64,000 bases of DNA from Aegilops tauschii subsp. strangulata (Eukaryota; Streptophyta; Magnoliopsida; Poales; Poaceae), in NCBI RefSeq assembly GCF_002575655.3, contig NC_053040.3, positions 351,483,267-351,547,266 of the forward strand, written 5' to 3'. Each line of letters begins with the position of its first letter. Position 1 is the stretch's first letter. Both the position numbers and the translations under genes were made by a program. The notes under the pieces were generated by a model. It worked only from the letters and a program-made list of their open reading frames with translations, had not been told where the DNA came from and did not search any database. Positions 34,895 through 46,296 of the stretch are shown one piece after another.

Positions 34895-37886
34895 CAATTC
34901 CTGCTCGTCCTCGAGTAGGTAAATGATAAAAACAGAATTTTTGATGTGGAATGCTACCTAACATATTTATCAATGTAATCTTCTTTATTGTGGCAAGAAT
35001 ATTCAGATTCGAAAGATTCAAGACAAAAGTTTAATATTGACATAAAAATAATAATACTTCAAGCATACTAACAAAGTAATCATGTCTTCTCAAAATAACA
35101 TGGCCAAAGAAAGTTCATCCCTACAAAATCATATAGTCTGGCTATGCTCCATCTTCATCACACAAAACATTCAGATCATGAACAACCCCGATGACAAGCC
35201 AAGCAATTGTTTCATAATTTAGTATTCTCAAACTTTTTCAACTTTCACGCAATACATGAGCGTAAGCCATGGACATAGCACTATAGGTGGAATAGAATGG
35301 TGGTTGTGGAGAAGACAAAAAGGAGGAAGATGGTCTCACATCAACTAGGCGTATTAATGGGCTATGGAGATGCCCATCAATAGATATCAATGTGAGTGAG
35401 TAGGGATTGCCATGCAACAGATGCAGTAGAGCTATAAATGTATGAAAGCTCAACAAAAGAAACTAAGTGGGTGTGCATCCAACTTTCTTGCTCACAAAGA
35501 CCTAGGGCATTTTGAGGAAGCCCATTATTGGAATATACAAGCCAAGTTCTATAACAAAAATTCCCACTAGTATATGAAGGTGACAAAGTAAGAGACCCTC
35601 TATCATGAAGATCATGGTGCTACTTTGAAGCACAAGTGTGGAAAAAGGATAGTAGCATTGTCTCTTTTTCTCTTTTTTTCAAGTTTGGCTTCTTTGGCCT
35701 TCCCCTTTTTTTCATTGGCTTCTTTGGCCTCTTTTTTTTATTTCCTCACATGGGACAATGCTCTAATAATGATGATCATCACACTTCTATTTATTTACAA
35801 CTCAAGGATTACAACTCGATACTTAGAACAAAATATGACTCTATATGCGTGCCTCCGGCGGTGTACCGGGATGTGCAATGAATCAAGAGTGACATGTATG
35901 AAAGAATTATGAAGGTAGCTTTGCCACAAATACGATGTCAACTACATGATCATGCAAAGCAATATGACAATGATGAAGCATGTCATAATAAACGGAACGG
36001 TGGAAAGTTGCATGGCAATATATCTCGGAATGGCTATGGAAATGCCATAATAGGTAGGTATGGTGGCTGTTTTGAGGAAGGTATATGGTGGGTGTATGGT
36101 ACCGGCGAAAGTTGCGCGGCACAAGAGAGGCTAGCAATGGTGGAAGGGTGAGAGTGTGTATAATCCATGGACTCAACATTAGTCATAAAGAACTCACATA
36201 CTTATTCCAAAAATCTATTAGTTATCGAAACGAAGTACTATGCGCATGCTCCTAGGGGGATAGATTGGTAGGAAAAACCATCGCTCGTCCCCGACCGCCA
36301 CTCATAAGGAAGACAATCAATAAATAAATCATGCTCCAACTTCGTTACATAACGGTTCACCATACGTGCATGCTACGGGACTCACAAACCTTAACACAAG
36401 TATTTCTCAAATTCACAACTACTCACTAGCATGACTCTAATATCACCATCTTCATATCTCAAAACAATCATAAGGAATCAAACCTCACATAGTATTCAAT
36501 GCACTTTATATGAAAGTTTTTATTATATCCCTCTTGGATGCCTATCATATTAGGACTAAATTCATAACCAAAGAAAATTACCATGCTGTTCTAAAGACTC
36601 AAAATAATATAAGTGAAGCATGAGAGTTCATCTATTTCTTCAAAATATAACCACCATCGTTCTCTAAAAGATATAAGTGAAGCACTAGAGCAAACGAGAA
36701 ACTACTCCAAAAGATATAAGTGAAGATCAATGAGTAGTCGAATAATTATGTAACTATGTGAAGACTCTCTAACATTTAAGAATTTCAGATCTTGGTATTT
36801 TATTCAAAAATCAAGCAAAACAAAATAAAATAAAATGACGCTCCAAGCAAAACACATATCATGTGGTGAATAAAAATATAGCTCCAAGTAAAGTTACCGA
36901 TGAACAAAGACGAAAGAGGGGATGCCTTCCGAGGCATCCCCAAGCTTAGGATCTTGTTTGTCCTTGAATATTAACTTGGGGAGCCTTGGGAATCCCCAAG
37001 CTTAGGCTCTTGCCACTCCTTATTCCATAGTCCATCGAATCTTTACCCAAAACTTGAAAACTTCACAACACAAAACTCAACAGAAAACTCGTAAGCTCCG
37101 TTAGTATAAGAAAATAAAACCACCACTTAGGTACTGTTGTGAACTCATTCTAAATTCATATTGGTGTAATATATACTGTATTCCAACTTCTCTATGGTTC
37201 ATAACCTCCGATACTACTCATAGATTCATCAAAATAAGCAAACAACACATAGAAAACAGAATCTGTCAAAAACAGAACAATCTGTAGTAATCTGTAACTC
37301 CCGAATATTTCTGTAACTCCAAAAATTCTAAAATAAATTGTTGCATGTGAGGAATTTGTCTATTAATCTTCTGCAAAAAGAATCAACTTAAAAGCACTCT
37401 TTTGTAAAAAAAATGACAGATAATCTCATGAGCGCAAAGTTTCTGTTTTTTACAGCAAGATCACATTAACTTTCACCCAAGTCTTCCCGAAGATTCTACT
37501 TGGCACAAAAACTAATTAAAAAATAAAACCACATCTAACCAGAGGCTAGATAGATTATTTATTACTAGAAAAGAGCAAAAATCAAAGAACAAAAATAAAA
37601 TTGGGTTGCCTCCCAACAAGCGCTAACGTTTAATGCCCCTAACTAGGCATGATGATTTCAATGATGCTCACATAAAAGATAAGAATTGAAACATAAAGAG
37701 AGCATCATGAAGAATATGACTAGCACATTTAAGTCTAACCCACTTCCTATGCATAGGGATTTTGTGAGAAAACAATTTATGGGAACAAGAATCAACTAAC
37801 ATAGGAAAGCAAAACAAGCATAACTTCAAGATTTTAAGCACATAGAGAGGAAACTTGATATTATTGCAATTCCTACAAGCATATAT
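34895..37886 (-). other. Non-coding internal region of the ACGTG element
   Basis: AT-rich, no protein motif. Collinear with 25242-27990, including the GATATAAGTGAAGCA phrases (36610-36730) and the TGGGTTGCCTCCCAACAAGCG phrase near 37604. Confidence 0.7.
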
Positions 37887-38432
37887 TCATCCATAATAAT
37901 AATTTTCAGTAGCATCATGAATGAATTCAACAATATAACCATCACATAAAGCATTATTCTCATGATGCACAAGCATAGAAATTTTATTACTCTCCACATA
38001 AGCAAATTTATTCTCATGAATACTAGTGGGAGCAAACTCAACAAAATAACTATCCTGTGATTGAAAATTAAAATCAAGATGACAAGTTTCATGGTTATCA
38101 TTATTATTTATAGCATACATGTCATCAGAATAATCATCATAGATAGGAGGCATGCTTTCATCGTAGTAAATTTTCTCATCAAAACTTGGGGGACAAAAAA
38201 TATCATCTTCATCAAACATAGCATCCCCAAGCTTGTGGCTTTGCATATCATTAGCATCATGGATATTCAAAGAATTCATACTAACAACATTGAAATCATG
38301 CTCATCATTCAAATATTTAGTGCCAAACATTTTAATGCATTCTTCTTCTAACACTTGAGCACAATTTTCCTTTCCATCATTTTCACGAAACATATCAAAA
38401 AGATGAAGCATATGAGGCACCCTCAATTCCAT
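37887..38432 (-). CDS. Open reading frame of the ACGTG element, gag-region protein of unknown function
   Basis: Open without a stop. I prefer the start MELRVPHMLH at 38432 (181 codons); an upstream ATG at 38498 gives 203. The product is acidic and rich in Asp, Asn, Tyr and His (e.g. MFDEDDIFCPPSFDEKIYYD, ENKFAYVESNKISML). It has no zinc knuckle, no protease motif and no membrane segment I can see. It lies just after the primer-binding site, where gag begins, so I infer a gag-derived or accessory retrotransposon protein. A similar frame is not present in the GTCCC element. Confidence 0.5.
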   Translation of the reverse strand: MELRVPHMLHLFDMFRENDGKENCAQVLEEECIKMFGTKYLNDEHDFNVVSMNSLNIHDANDMQSHKLGDAMFDEDDIFCPPSFDEKIYYDESMPPIYDDYSDDMYAINNNDNHETCHLDFNFQSQDSYFVEFAPTSIHENKFAYVESNKISMLVHHENNALCDGYIVEFIHDATENYYYG

Positions 38433-38528
38433 TTTTTGTAGTTTTCTTTTATAAACTAAAATAGTGATAAAACAAGAAACTAAAAGATTTGATTGCAAGA
38501 TCTAAAGATATACCTTCAAGCACTCACC

Positions 38529-38546
38529 TCCTCGGCAACGGCGCCA
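38529..38546 (-). other. Primer-binding site, tRNA-Asp type
   Basis: Minus strand TGGCGCCGTTGCCGAGGA, about 10 nt from the LTR end at 38557. Confidence 0.85.
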
Positions 38547-38556
38547 GAAAAGAGCT

Positions 38557-39632
38557 TGATGTCTACTACACAACCTTCTTCTTGTAGACGTTGTTGGGCC
38601 TCCAAGTGCAGAGGTTTGTAGGACAGTAGCAAATTTCCCTCAAGTGGATGACCTAAGGTTTATCAATCCGTTGGAGGCGTAGGATGAAGATGGTCTCTCT
38701 CAAACAACCCCGCAACCAAATAACAAAGAGTCTCTTGTGTCCCCAACACACCCAATACAATGGTAAATTGTGTAGGTGCACTAGTTCTGCGAAGAGATGG
38801 TGATACAAGTGCAATATGGATGGTAGATATAGGTTTTTGTAATCTGAAAATATAAAAACAGCAAGGTAACTAATGATAAAAGTGAGCACAAACGGTATTG
38901 CAATGCTTCGAAACAAGGCCTAGGGTTCATACTTTCACTAGTGCAAATTCTCTCAACAAGGATAACATAATTGGATCATATAACAATCCCTCAACGTGCA
39001 ACGAAGAGTCACTCCAAAGTCACTAATAGCGGAGAACAAACGAAGAGATATTGTAGGGTACGAAACCACCTCAAAGTTATTCGTTCCGATCAATCCATTG
39101 GGCTATTCCTATAAGTGTCACAAACAGCCCTAGAGTTCGTAGTAAAATAACACCTTAAGACACAAATCAACCAAAACCCTAATGTCACCTAGATATTCCA
39201 ATGTCACCTCAAGTATCCGCGGGTATGATTATACGATATGCATCACACAATCTCAGATTCATCTATTCAACCAACACAAAGAACTTCAAAGAGTGCCCCA
39301 AAGTTTCTATCGGAGAGTGAAGACGAAAACGTGTGCCAATCCCTATGCATAAGTTCACAAGGTCACAGAACTCGCAAGTTGATCACCAAAACATACATCA
39401 AGTGGATCACATGAATATCCCATTGTCACCATAGATAAGCACATGCAAGACATACATCAAGTGTTCTCAAATCCTTAAAGACTCAATCCGATAAGATAAC
39501 TTCAAAGGGAAAACTCAATCCATTACAAGAGATACAGGGGGAGAAACATCATAAGATCCAACTATAATAGCAAAGCTCGCGGTACATCAAGATCGTGCCA
39601 TATCAACAACACGAGAGAGAGAAAGAGAGAGA

Positions 39633-39672
<40 letters not shown>

Positions 39673-40254
39673 AAACACATAGCTACTAGTACATACCCTC
39701 AGCCCCGAGGGTGAACTACTCCCTCCTCGTCATGGCGAGCGCCGGGATGATGAAGATGGCCATCGGTGAGGGATCCCCCCTCCGGAAGGGTGCCGGAACA
39801 GGGTCCCGATTGGTTTTTGGTGTCTACGGAGACTTGCGGCGGCGGAACTCCCGATCTAGGTTTCTTTTCGGGGGTTTCTGTATTTATAGGAATTTTTGGC
39901 GTCGGTCTCACGTCTGGGGGGGGGGGGTCTCCGAGGCATCCACGAGATAGGGGGCGCGCCCTCCACCCTCGTGGATGGCTCGAGACTCTTCTGGCCCAAC
40001 TCTTTTACTCCGGAGGCTTCTTTTGGTCCATAAAAAATCATCAAAAATTGGCACGTCAATTGGACTCCGTTTGGTATTCCTTTTCTGTAAAACTCAAAAA
40101 CAAGGAAAAAACAGAAACTGGCACTGGGCTCTAGGTTAATAGGTTAGTCCCAAAAATTATATAAAATAGCATATAAATGCATATAAAACATCAAAGGTTG
40201 ATAATATAATAGCATGGAACAATCAAAAATTATAGATACGTTGGAGACGTATCA
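38557..40254 (-). repeat. 5' LTR (element orientation) of the ACGTG element
   Basis: 1698 bp, TGATGTCTAC...GACGTATCA, followed by ACGTG. Includes an expanded GA tract (39613-39670) and a G12 run (39916-39927). Confidence 0.92.
39613..39670. repeat. (GA)n microsatellite, long interrupted allele
   Basis: About 58 bp of GA with two interruptions (GAAAGA and GAGGGA). It is more than twice as long as the tract in the other LTR of the same element. Confidence 0.9.
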
Positions 40255-40259
40255 ACGTG

Positions 40260-41488
40260 TCGGGAAGTGATCACCCGATGTGAGATAGGATCATAGCAGC
40301 AGTAGCCTTTGGTGTTGGGGTGATAGCAGAGAAACATGCAGGCCAAGGATCTAGGTGCGAGCTTATGCGGAGTAATGGAAGCGATGCTAGGGTAGCACAA
40401 GCAATCGAAGATGCGTAGCTCAGCGTAGGAGGGTGTCGTGCTGAACAAAAAGTGATGAGGTGCAAAATTCCCGTGATTGCGACAGGGACGAATGTTGATG
40501 AGTAGTGATGCGGTGGCAAGCGCGTCGGCCCAAAAATGTGATGGCACGTTGGCATGAAAGAGAAGCGTGCGGACACAGTCATTAAGAGTGCGAAGCACGC
40601 GCTCGGCGTGGCCATTCTGTTGCGAAGTGTATGGGCAAGTGAGACGAAAAATCGTGCCGTGTGGCGAGAAGGTTGCGGATCGCAAGGTTATCAAACTCCT
40701 TCCCGTTGTCTGTTTGCAACGCATGGATGGGACGCCCAAACTGCATGGAGACATAAGAGTAGAAAGTTGTGAGAGTGGCAATAGCATCCAACTTTCGCCG
40801 CAACGGGAAGGTCCACACATAGTGCGAAAAATCATCAAGTATAACAAGATAATAAAGATAACCCGTGTTACTTGCAACAGGAGAGGTCCAAACATCACTA
40901 TGAATTAACTCAAACGGGTAGGATGCAACATGCGATGAAGTACTAAAAGGAAGAGGAACATGTTTGCCGAGGCGACAAGCATGACAAGTGTGATCGTCGA
41001 TCTTATTACACGTGAAGGAAAAACTCCGAAGAATATGACGAAGGGTGGCGTTGTTGGGATGTCCTAGATGAGCATGCCAAAGGTCCACTCCGGCGGAAAG
41101 CTCCATGGGTGCAGCGACGGTGGAGGTGGATGAGTGGACCGGGTAGAGCTCGTCGAGGCTGTCACATCGGTGGAGCGCCATCCGGGTACGAGCATCCTTA
41201 ACAGAAAAGCCAAACATGTCAAATTCAACGGTGACGGGATTTTCACGTGTAAGAAAACGAACGGAAACAAGATTTTTCATGATGTCAGGAGAGACAAGTA
41301 CATTAGAAAGATATAATGGCATGGAGTTAGATCGAAAAGCACCATGACCGACATGAGTAATGGGCATGGAGGAACCGTCGCCCAAGGTAATGCGAGCAGC
41401 AGTGTGAACGGGGTGAGCGGCAAGAAGGTTACCGGGGTTGGCGGCCATGTGAGCCGTGGCTCCAGTGTCCATGTACCAGTCGCCAGCG
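40260..41488 (-). pseudogene. Copia protease and integrase region
   Basis: Protease active-site block WYMDTGATAHMA near 41475. GAG-pre-integrase: DLWHAHLGHPNNATLRHILR and CHACRLGKHVPLPF. Integrase core: FELIHSDVWTSP, VILDDFSHYVWTFPL, IHALQTDNGKEFDN, then, after a frameshift near 40680, PYTSQQNGHAERVLRTLND, which supplies the catalytic glutamate. The three acidic residues (D, D, E) are all present. The C-terminal part (YAELRIFDCLCYP, HKLAPRSLACMFLCYHPNTK) ends at the ACGTG insertion. Inactive because of the frameshift and the insertion. Confidence 0.88.
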
Positions 41489-42733
41489 CTAGTGTACTTC
41501 TGCGGCGTGGGGGCGGTGTGGAGGGCCACTAGGAGCGCGGGTCCCAAGGCACCAGTGGGAGTGCCGGAGCGGACGGCTGTGGCTGTGGTGGCGGCGCCGC
41601 GAGGAGCGGTGGGTACCCACCGGCCGAAGGAAGCCCATAGGCCGCGGAGGGGCCGTAGGACAGCGCGGGCGTGTACAGATGAGGAGCCGCGTGAAGCGCC
41701 TGATGAGAGGCCGGGGGGTGCCGAAGAAGCCGGGGACGGGGGCGCGCGGTATGGGCATGGAGTACGCGTGAACGACCCCCGTCCAGGGGTTCTGGCCGGC
41801 CTGCCAGGGCGCCGGCGGGAGCTGCTGCTGCGGGTGGCGCGGCGCCCCGCCTTGGGCGGCCGGCTGCTGCTGCTGTTGCTTGCGGCCACCGCGGCCACGG
41901 CGGCCACCGCGATGCTCGGCGGGTGGCGGCAGCGGAGCCGGCTGCTGCTGCGGGTAGGGGAACCCGGGCGGCGGCGGCGCCTGGAAGGGGCCCGGTCCAG
42001 GCTGCGGCTGAGGGGCCGGGGCGGTGGGCGGCGCGCCGCCGCGGGTACCGGCGGCGAGGGCCGTGTGAGTGGCCCGTGTGCGCGACATCCGCATCCTCCT
42101 CTCCTCTAGCTTCAGGTACGCCACAACCTTGGGGAAAGTCGGGTTGGTGATGAGGGGGATGTTGGAGGCGGCGTTCCCGAAAGTTCAGGCCGGCGATGAG
42201 TGTGCTGAGAAGAAGCTCGTCGGAGACCTTCTCACCGAGGTCACGGAGCTCATCAACAAGCTTCTTGAGGCGCGTGCAATAATCGTCAACGGACGAGTCG
42301 TGCTGCTGGCACCCAAAAAACTCGCCGTGCAAGAAAACCTTGTGCTGGAGCGCGTTGTCCGTGAAGAGGCCGTTGAGCTTGGTCCAGACGGCATGAGCGT
42401 CATCCTCGGCAGAGACCACCGTGTGGAAGAGGTCCTTCGAGATGGTGGTGTAGAACCAACGGATAAGAGTCGCGTCGATGGTCATCCACTCCTCATCGTC
42501 CTCCATGAACCGGGAATCCACGGAGCCATCAATGTGATCCCGGAGATTGTACTCGCGGAACACAAGGGAGAAGTACGTCTTCCAGGCATAGTAGATGGAG
42601 GTGAGATGATCGAGGACGACGGGAACCCGACCGAGGATGTTGAGATCGTGGATGATGACGGGGTACGGTCGGGGCCGGCGAACGGGTTGGTGTGGTTGGT
42701 GCGGGTGGTGCCGGAGGAACCGGGGGAAGCCAT
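41489..42733 (-). pseudogene. Copia gag
   Basis: Starts MASPGSSGTTRTNHTNPFAG at 42733. A one-base frameshift near 42668 moves to the frame with YYAWKTYFSLVFREYNLRDH, ATLIRWFYTTISKDLFHTVV, HAVWTKLNGLF and SSVDDYCTRLKKLVDELRDL, typical of the copia gag (UBN2-like) domain. Further shifts follow near 42185 and 41900. The C-terminal half is rich in Gln, Pro, Gly and Ala with an RGRGGR patch in place of the CCHC knuckle. Forms the particle in an intact element; this copy cannot. Confidence 0.82.
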
Positions 42734-42919
42734 GGGTCCGGGAGGGGAGGTGGTGCGGCGCGGTACGGGGAAGGCGGCGCGGCGAGGGGCGGCGACGCGG
42801 TTAGGGTTAGAGAGGGAAGGCGGAAGCGGGTACAGTGGCGGCGGCGCGGCGGCAGCGGCGGCGTGGCGTGACAGCGGCGGGGCAGAGGGTTAGGGTTTAG
42901 GATCAGAGGTATGGTACCA

Positions 42920-43075
42920 TGTTGGAAACGAGAGTATTGGCAATGCGACTCGATGTATTGATCGGTGCATAATGCACGTATATATGAAATACAAGGTGGG
43001 CCATAACCTCAACTATACATGACTAGGAGATGGGCCGAGATATACAATATACATGCACAAATCATATATTTAACA
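42920..43075 (-). repeat. 5' LTR (element orientation) of the short-LTR copia
   Basis: 156 bp, TGTTGGAAACGAG...ATTTAACA, with roughly ten differences from the other LTR by eye, so this copia insertion is older than the element nested in it. Confidence 0.9.
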
Positions 43076-43500
43076 TAGTCAGTAATGGAGCTTCGAAGTG
43101 ACCAACCTGAGCACATAAGGGATTTGCTCATCCTCTTGCTAAATTATATGCTAATCCCCGGGCCACTCTGATGTCCCTAGTTGATTATATGCGAGTGCTC
43201 CAAATTAGCCCCTCCTCAAATCTGGTTCACGCTTCGTCACAGGTTTTAGTGTGCTGTTTTTGTGGGGCCTTAGTACGATGATTTTATGGTTGTCTACTAC
43301 AATAGGGTTTATCCGGCTCTAATGTGGGAGGAGCGATCACCGCAGTGCACCTTCATCCCATTCGTTTATGCTTATAATCTTCGAGAGTACGTATGTTTAT
43401 AATCTTTGTTAGGTGGTCTACGGAGCTGAATGTAAGTTAAGTTCTGCTATTCTTTGTACTGTCTCCACGCTTGATGAATAGAAGTTTCTTTAAAAAAATC
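43076..43500 (+). other. Flanking sequence, possible LINE 3' region (right part)
   Basis: Continues 30770-31092 across the TAGTC site. Phrases such as GTTGTCTACTACAATAGGGTT, and a terminal GATGAATAGAAGTTTCTT followed by a short A run at about 43494, resemble the 3' end of a grass LINE. No coding domain seen. Confidence 0.4.
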
Positions 43501-44725
43501 ATAAGATCCGGACACATCTTCGGTCTGAGCATACAAATACAAATCATGCTATACACATTATGGGGAAAACAGGCGGAGACACGTCATATATGACACATGC
43601 TTGTACAGCCCCATGAACCAAAAAATCAAACCATGCCGGTGGTGCGTCACCGTGGGATCGGCGGCCCTACCATGCACATGAAGATCTGGTCCGCCACAAC
43701 TTTATACGTGGCACAAGTCTGGTCAAAAGGACCGAGCTTCAAAGGTTTATTTAAGTTAATTTCCCATCCTGGTTTCAGCTCTCTAGATCTGGGCAACCTT
43801 CGTCGCGCCAAAGAAAGACTTGCTGTCCACGCAGTGCAACGTGGGTGGTAGATGAGAGGCCTTGCCCATGTGCAACAATCAAAATCTGCACAGTTTCGGG
43901 GGACCACTGTCAGAACTCTCTAGTCTGTACACGTACCCGTCTAGCCTAGCTATCGCAGCTCCAGTCTCCACCCCTACACGCCTAGCAACGATTTGAAGCG
44001 GATAGGGCCTGTATGGCCGACGGTTCATGCACATGCACGCACGCGTTCACGCGCCACGACATGCATGTCGATCGATCGCCATGAAACGAAAGAAACAAAA
44101 AAACGAGGCCCTGAACAGCCTGCCGGTCATTTCATATGCGTGATGCGTCCATGGAATGATGGATGGAGGCGATCGGTGCGTACGCGTCCTCCCTGCCAAA
44201 CGTGCGAGGACAACACTTGCACATGCCCAGATAGCAAGAGTACGTACGTAGTACGCTCGACGTGGTGCGCGAGTCGAGTACTCGTTTCAGTGGCCGCAGC
44301 TTTCTCCAGACGATGGATCGATGCATGGCGTACCGCGGTGATGGACGGTGAATAGACGGCATCGGTCAGTGCTCACGCGTAAAATCGTGCGCCGGAGGAT
44401 AAGCATGAAACCTCCGGCGATGTGATGCGATAGTAATCGGGAGGAATGGACGAGTTTAACTAGGACTCTAGAGACAGGTCTTGTGATGTTCCCTTTGTTC
44501 GTGTTTGGTGTGACGACTCGAGAGTCGAGACGGAAGGTTGACGCTATGGATTTTGGAGATAAAAAGTGATGGACCTGGCTGGCAGATCTAGAAAAGTGAT
44601 GGATTGATTTGATTCGACATATTTTGTTTTCGAGGCAATTTTATAGTATTATTAAAGTGTAGTCTGGGTGGTGATAATACGTGTTGCTTGGTTTCGTATG
44701 TTTGTTGGTTTTAGAGAGTGTCAGT
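43501..44725. other. Unassigned, possibly low-copy DNA
   Basis: No terminal repeats, no recognisable protein and no long coding frame. The base composition is mixed and it contains several palindromic runs such as ATCGATCGAT (44070-44080). This is one of the few stretches that does not look like a known repeat. Confidence 0.4.
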
Positions 44726-44733
44726 CTCTAGAC

Positions 44734-45008
44734 TATACCTGATCATCTGTCGGGCCGGGCCGGGCCTACCAAAGCCCGACGCGGAAAATATAGGCCCCAG
44801 CCCAGCCCGGCCTGGCCGCAGGGTCTAAAAATTAGGCCTGAGTCTGGCCCATCAGTCAAAAGGCTCGTTGGGCCTTGGGCCAGGCCTCTTCCTTAAATTG
44901 CAAATTTGACAGGTCAAAGCCCCGCCCGGCCCGGCCATTGGGCTTAAAATCTAGGCCCAGGCCCGACCCGTGGGTAAGGTCGGGCCGGGCTGAACATGGC
45001 AGGGTATA
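44734..45008. mobile_element. hAT-type MITE rich in GGGCCGGGC
   Basis: 275 bp bounded by inverted termini TATACCTGATCAT and (reverse complement) TATACCCTGCCAT, with a perfect 8-bp target-site duplication CTCTAGAC at 44726-44733 and 45009-45016. Eight-base duplications are characteristic of hAT. No coding capacity. The interior has GGGCCGGGC and GCCCGGCCC blocks in opposing orientations that could fold into a long hairpin. Confidence 0.85.
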
Positions 45009-45016
45009 CTCTAGAC

Positions 45017-45704
45017 AGGAGAACCACCTTAATTTCATGCAAAGTATCATTCTTTGGCCGAAAGTATCATGTTAGTTGTGAAAAATATCATTGAGTATCG
45101 GACAGAACGATTACGTTATTTATGAAGATCATCATACTTTGGACTGAAGAATCGGTTGTTATGGAAATTACCAATTGAAGAATCACTAGAACATGTATGC
45201 TACATCTCTATTGCGAAAAAAGATGTATGCTCCGTACAGTATAAACAATTAGCTAGAAGGTGTAATTTTAAAGTACGATAATATGACTGTGCGGAATAGT
45301 TGCTTTCCATATTGTTGAATGCTTCCGCATGATTTTCTTGTTTAATTAAGAGCAGTACAAATGTATACTAAAAAATGGTATGAATCACATACACTCACGC
45401 GCTCACAGACCGACCCACCAGCAGCAAATTACTTTTCTCCAAAAAAAATCTTCTGTTTTCTTGCATTTTTTCCCTTTTCAGTTTTTCGCCTTTTGTTTTT
45501 TCTTTCGGTTTTTTATTTTATTTATTTTCTGGTTTCATTTTTCTATAGTTGGTTTTAAATGTTTTTGTCAGGTTTTTTCATTTCCCTTTTCACTAGTTTT
45601 CTTATTTTTATCTTTTCTATTTTCCCTGCAGGTTTCTTCTGATTTTTAAATTCCTGAATAAACTTCATATACTAAGGGCAGTCCCAGTGTGGTGACGAGA
45701 CGTC
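45017..45704. other. Unassigned flank with a T-rich tract
   Basis: Bases 45017-45425 show no gene. Bases 45430-45660 are a T-rich tract (TTTTTC/TTTTCAG words) whose composition mirrors the A-rich region 52980-54300 on the other side of the next retrotransposon. Confidence 0.45.
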
Positions 45705-46296
45705 TGTCGTGGTAACGATTCCGACAATAAGAGAGGGGTAGGATAAAAGAGCATGATCTATCGAGATGCATATGGGTGACAAGGTGGTTTTAGCGAGCCC
45801 GGGCCTCTCACGGTGGAGATAACAACCCTACGTCTCGTGCTCCGGAGAGGCTTTGTTTTATCTTAGTATGTATCCGGAGATTACAATGAAAGGAGAACGG
45901 ATCCCCGTAGTCCTGAGACTAATGGTGAAAAAGAGAGAGAGAGATGGAAGAAAAGAGCCCCCTAGTCTAGTGGTGGGGGTGGCTTATATAGAGTGCGCCA
46001 CCCCCTCACCCCTTATGTTACACGGTGGAGCATCAACGCCATAATGCCTGCCCACTACAAAACCGTCATGCTGACTATTGGTCTTTGCATATCCGAGTGA
46101 GTTACACGGCCGAGTGGAATGAGCTCGTCGAGTGAAGTGCCGTGCTCCGAGTGGTTGTTGTCGTCCGAGTGACTTTCAAGTTGCGATACATCTGGACAGC
46201 GATCTGGCCCAGGGGCCCAGTACAAAGTATACGGTGTCCATGGGTAGGGCCTTTAGGTCAGGCCTGTTACCCTACCCCCAATACATGTCCTCGTCA
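45705..46296 (-). repeat. 3' LTR (element orientation) of the LARD-like element
   Basis: 592 bp, TGTCGTGGTAACG...CCTCGTCA. TATA-like CTTATATAGAG near 45983. It shares AACAACCCTACGTCTCG (around 45821) and the last ~45 bp with the other LTR; the rest does not align by eye. Confidence 0.75.

Larger units (their letters stand above)
33211..40254 (-). mobile_element. Non-autonomous gypsy-type LTR retrotransposon (ACGTG insertion)
   Basis: Complete element on the minus strand inside copia pol. LTRs 33211-34880 and 38557-40254 begin TGATGTCTACTACACAACC and end GACGTATCA on the plus strand; ACGTG duplications flank them. The primer-binding site (38529-38546) reads TGGCGCCGTTGCCGAGGA on the minus strand, tRNA-Asp type. 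The internal 3.68 kb holds one 203-codon frame next to the primer-binding site and no protease, RT or integrase motif. Non-coding 3' internal sequence is shared with the GTCCC element, but the R-U5 part of the LTR and the 5' internal region differ. The near identity of the two LTRs argues for a recent insertion. Confidence 0.92.
31093..43075 (-). mobile_element. Ty1/copia retrotransposon with short (157-bp) LTRs, split by a nested element
   Basis: LTRs 31093-31249 and 42920-43075 begin TGTTGGAAAC and end AACA; TAGTC duplications flank them. On the minus strand the order is gag (42733 down), protease and integrase (to 40260), then, after the nested ACGTG element (33211-40254), RT and RNase H (33205 to 31250). 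This gag-PR-IN-RT-RH order defines Ty1/copia. The gag lacks a CCHC zinc knuckle and has Gln/Pro/Gly-rich linkers instead. Several frameshifts and two stops disable the polyprotein. The sequence after the 5' LTR begins TGGTACCA, only a poor match to a tRNA-Met primer-binding site. Confidence 0.92.

Noticed and set aside
41456..42893. Plus-strand frames of 217 and 274 codons
   Set aside because: Complementary shadows of the copia gag and protease region on the minus strand.
46051..46062. CACTACAAAA, similar to a CACTA terminus
   Set aside because: It lies inside an LTR, lacks an inverted partner and a 3-bp duplication.
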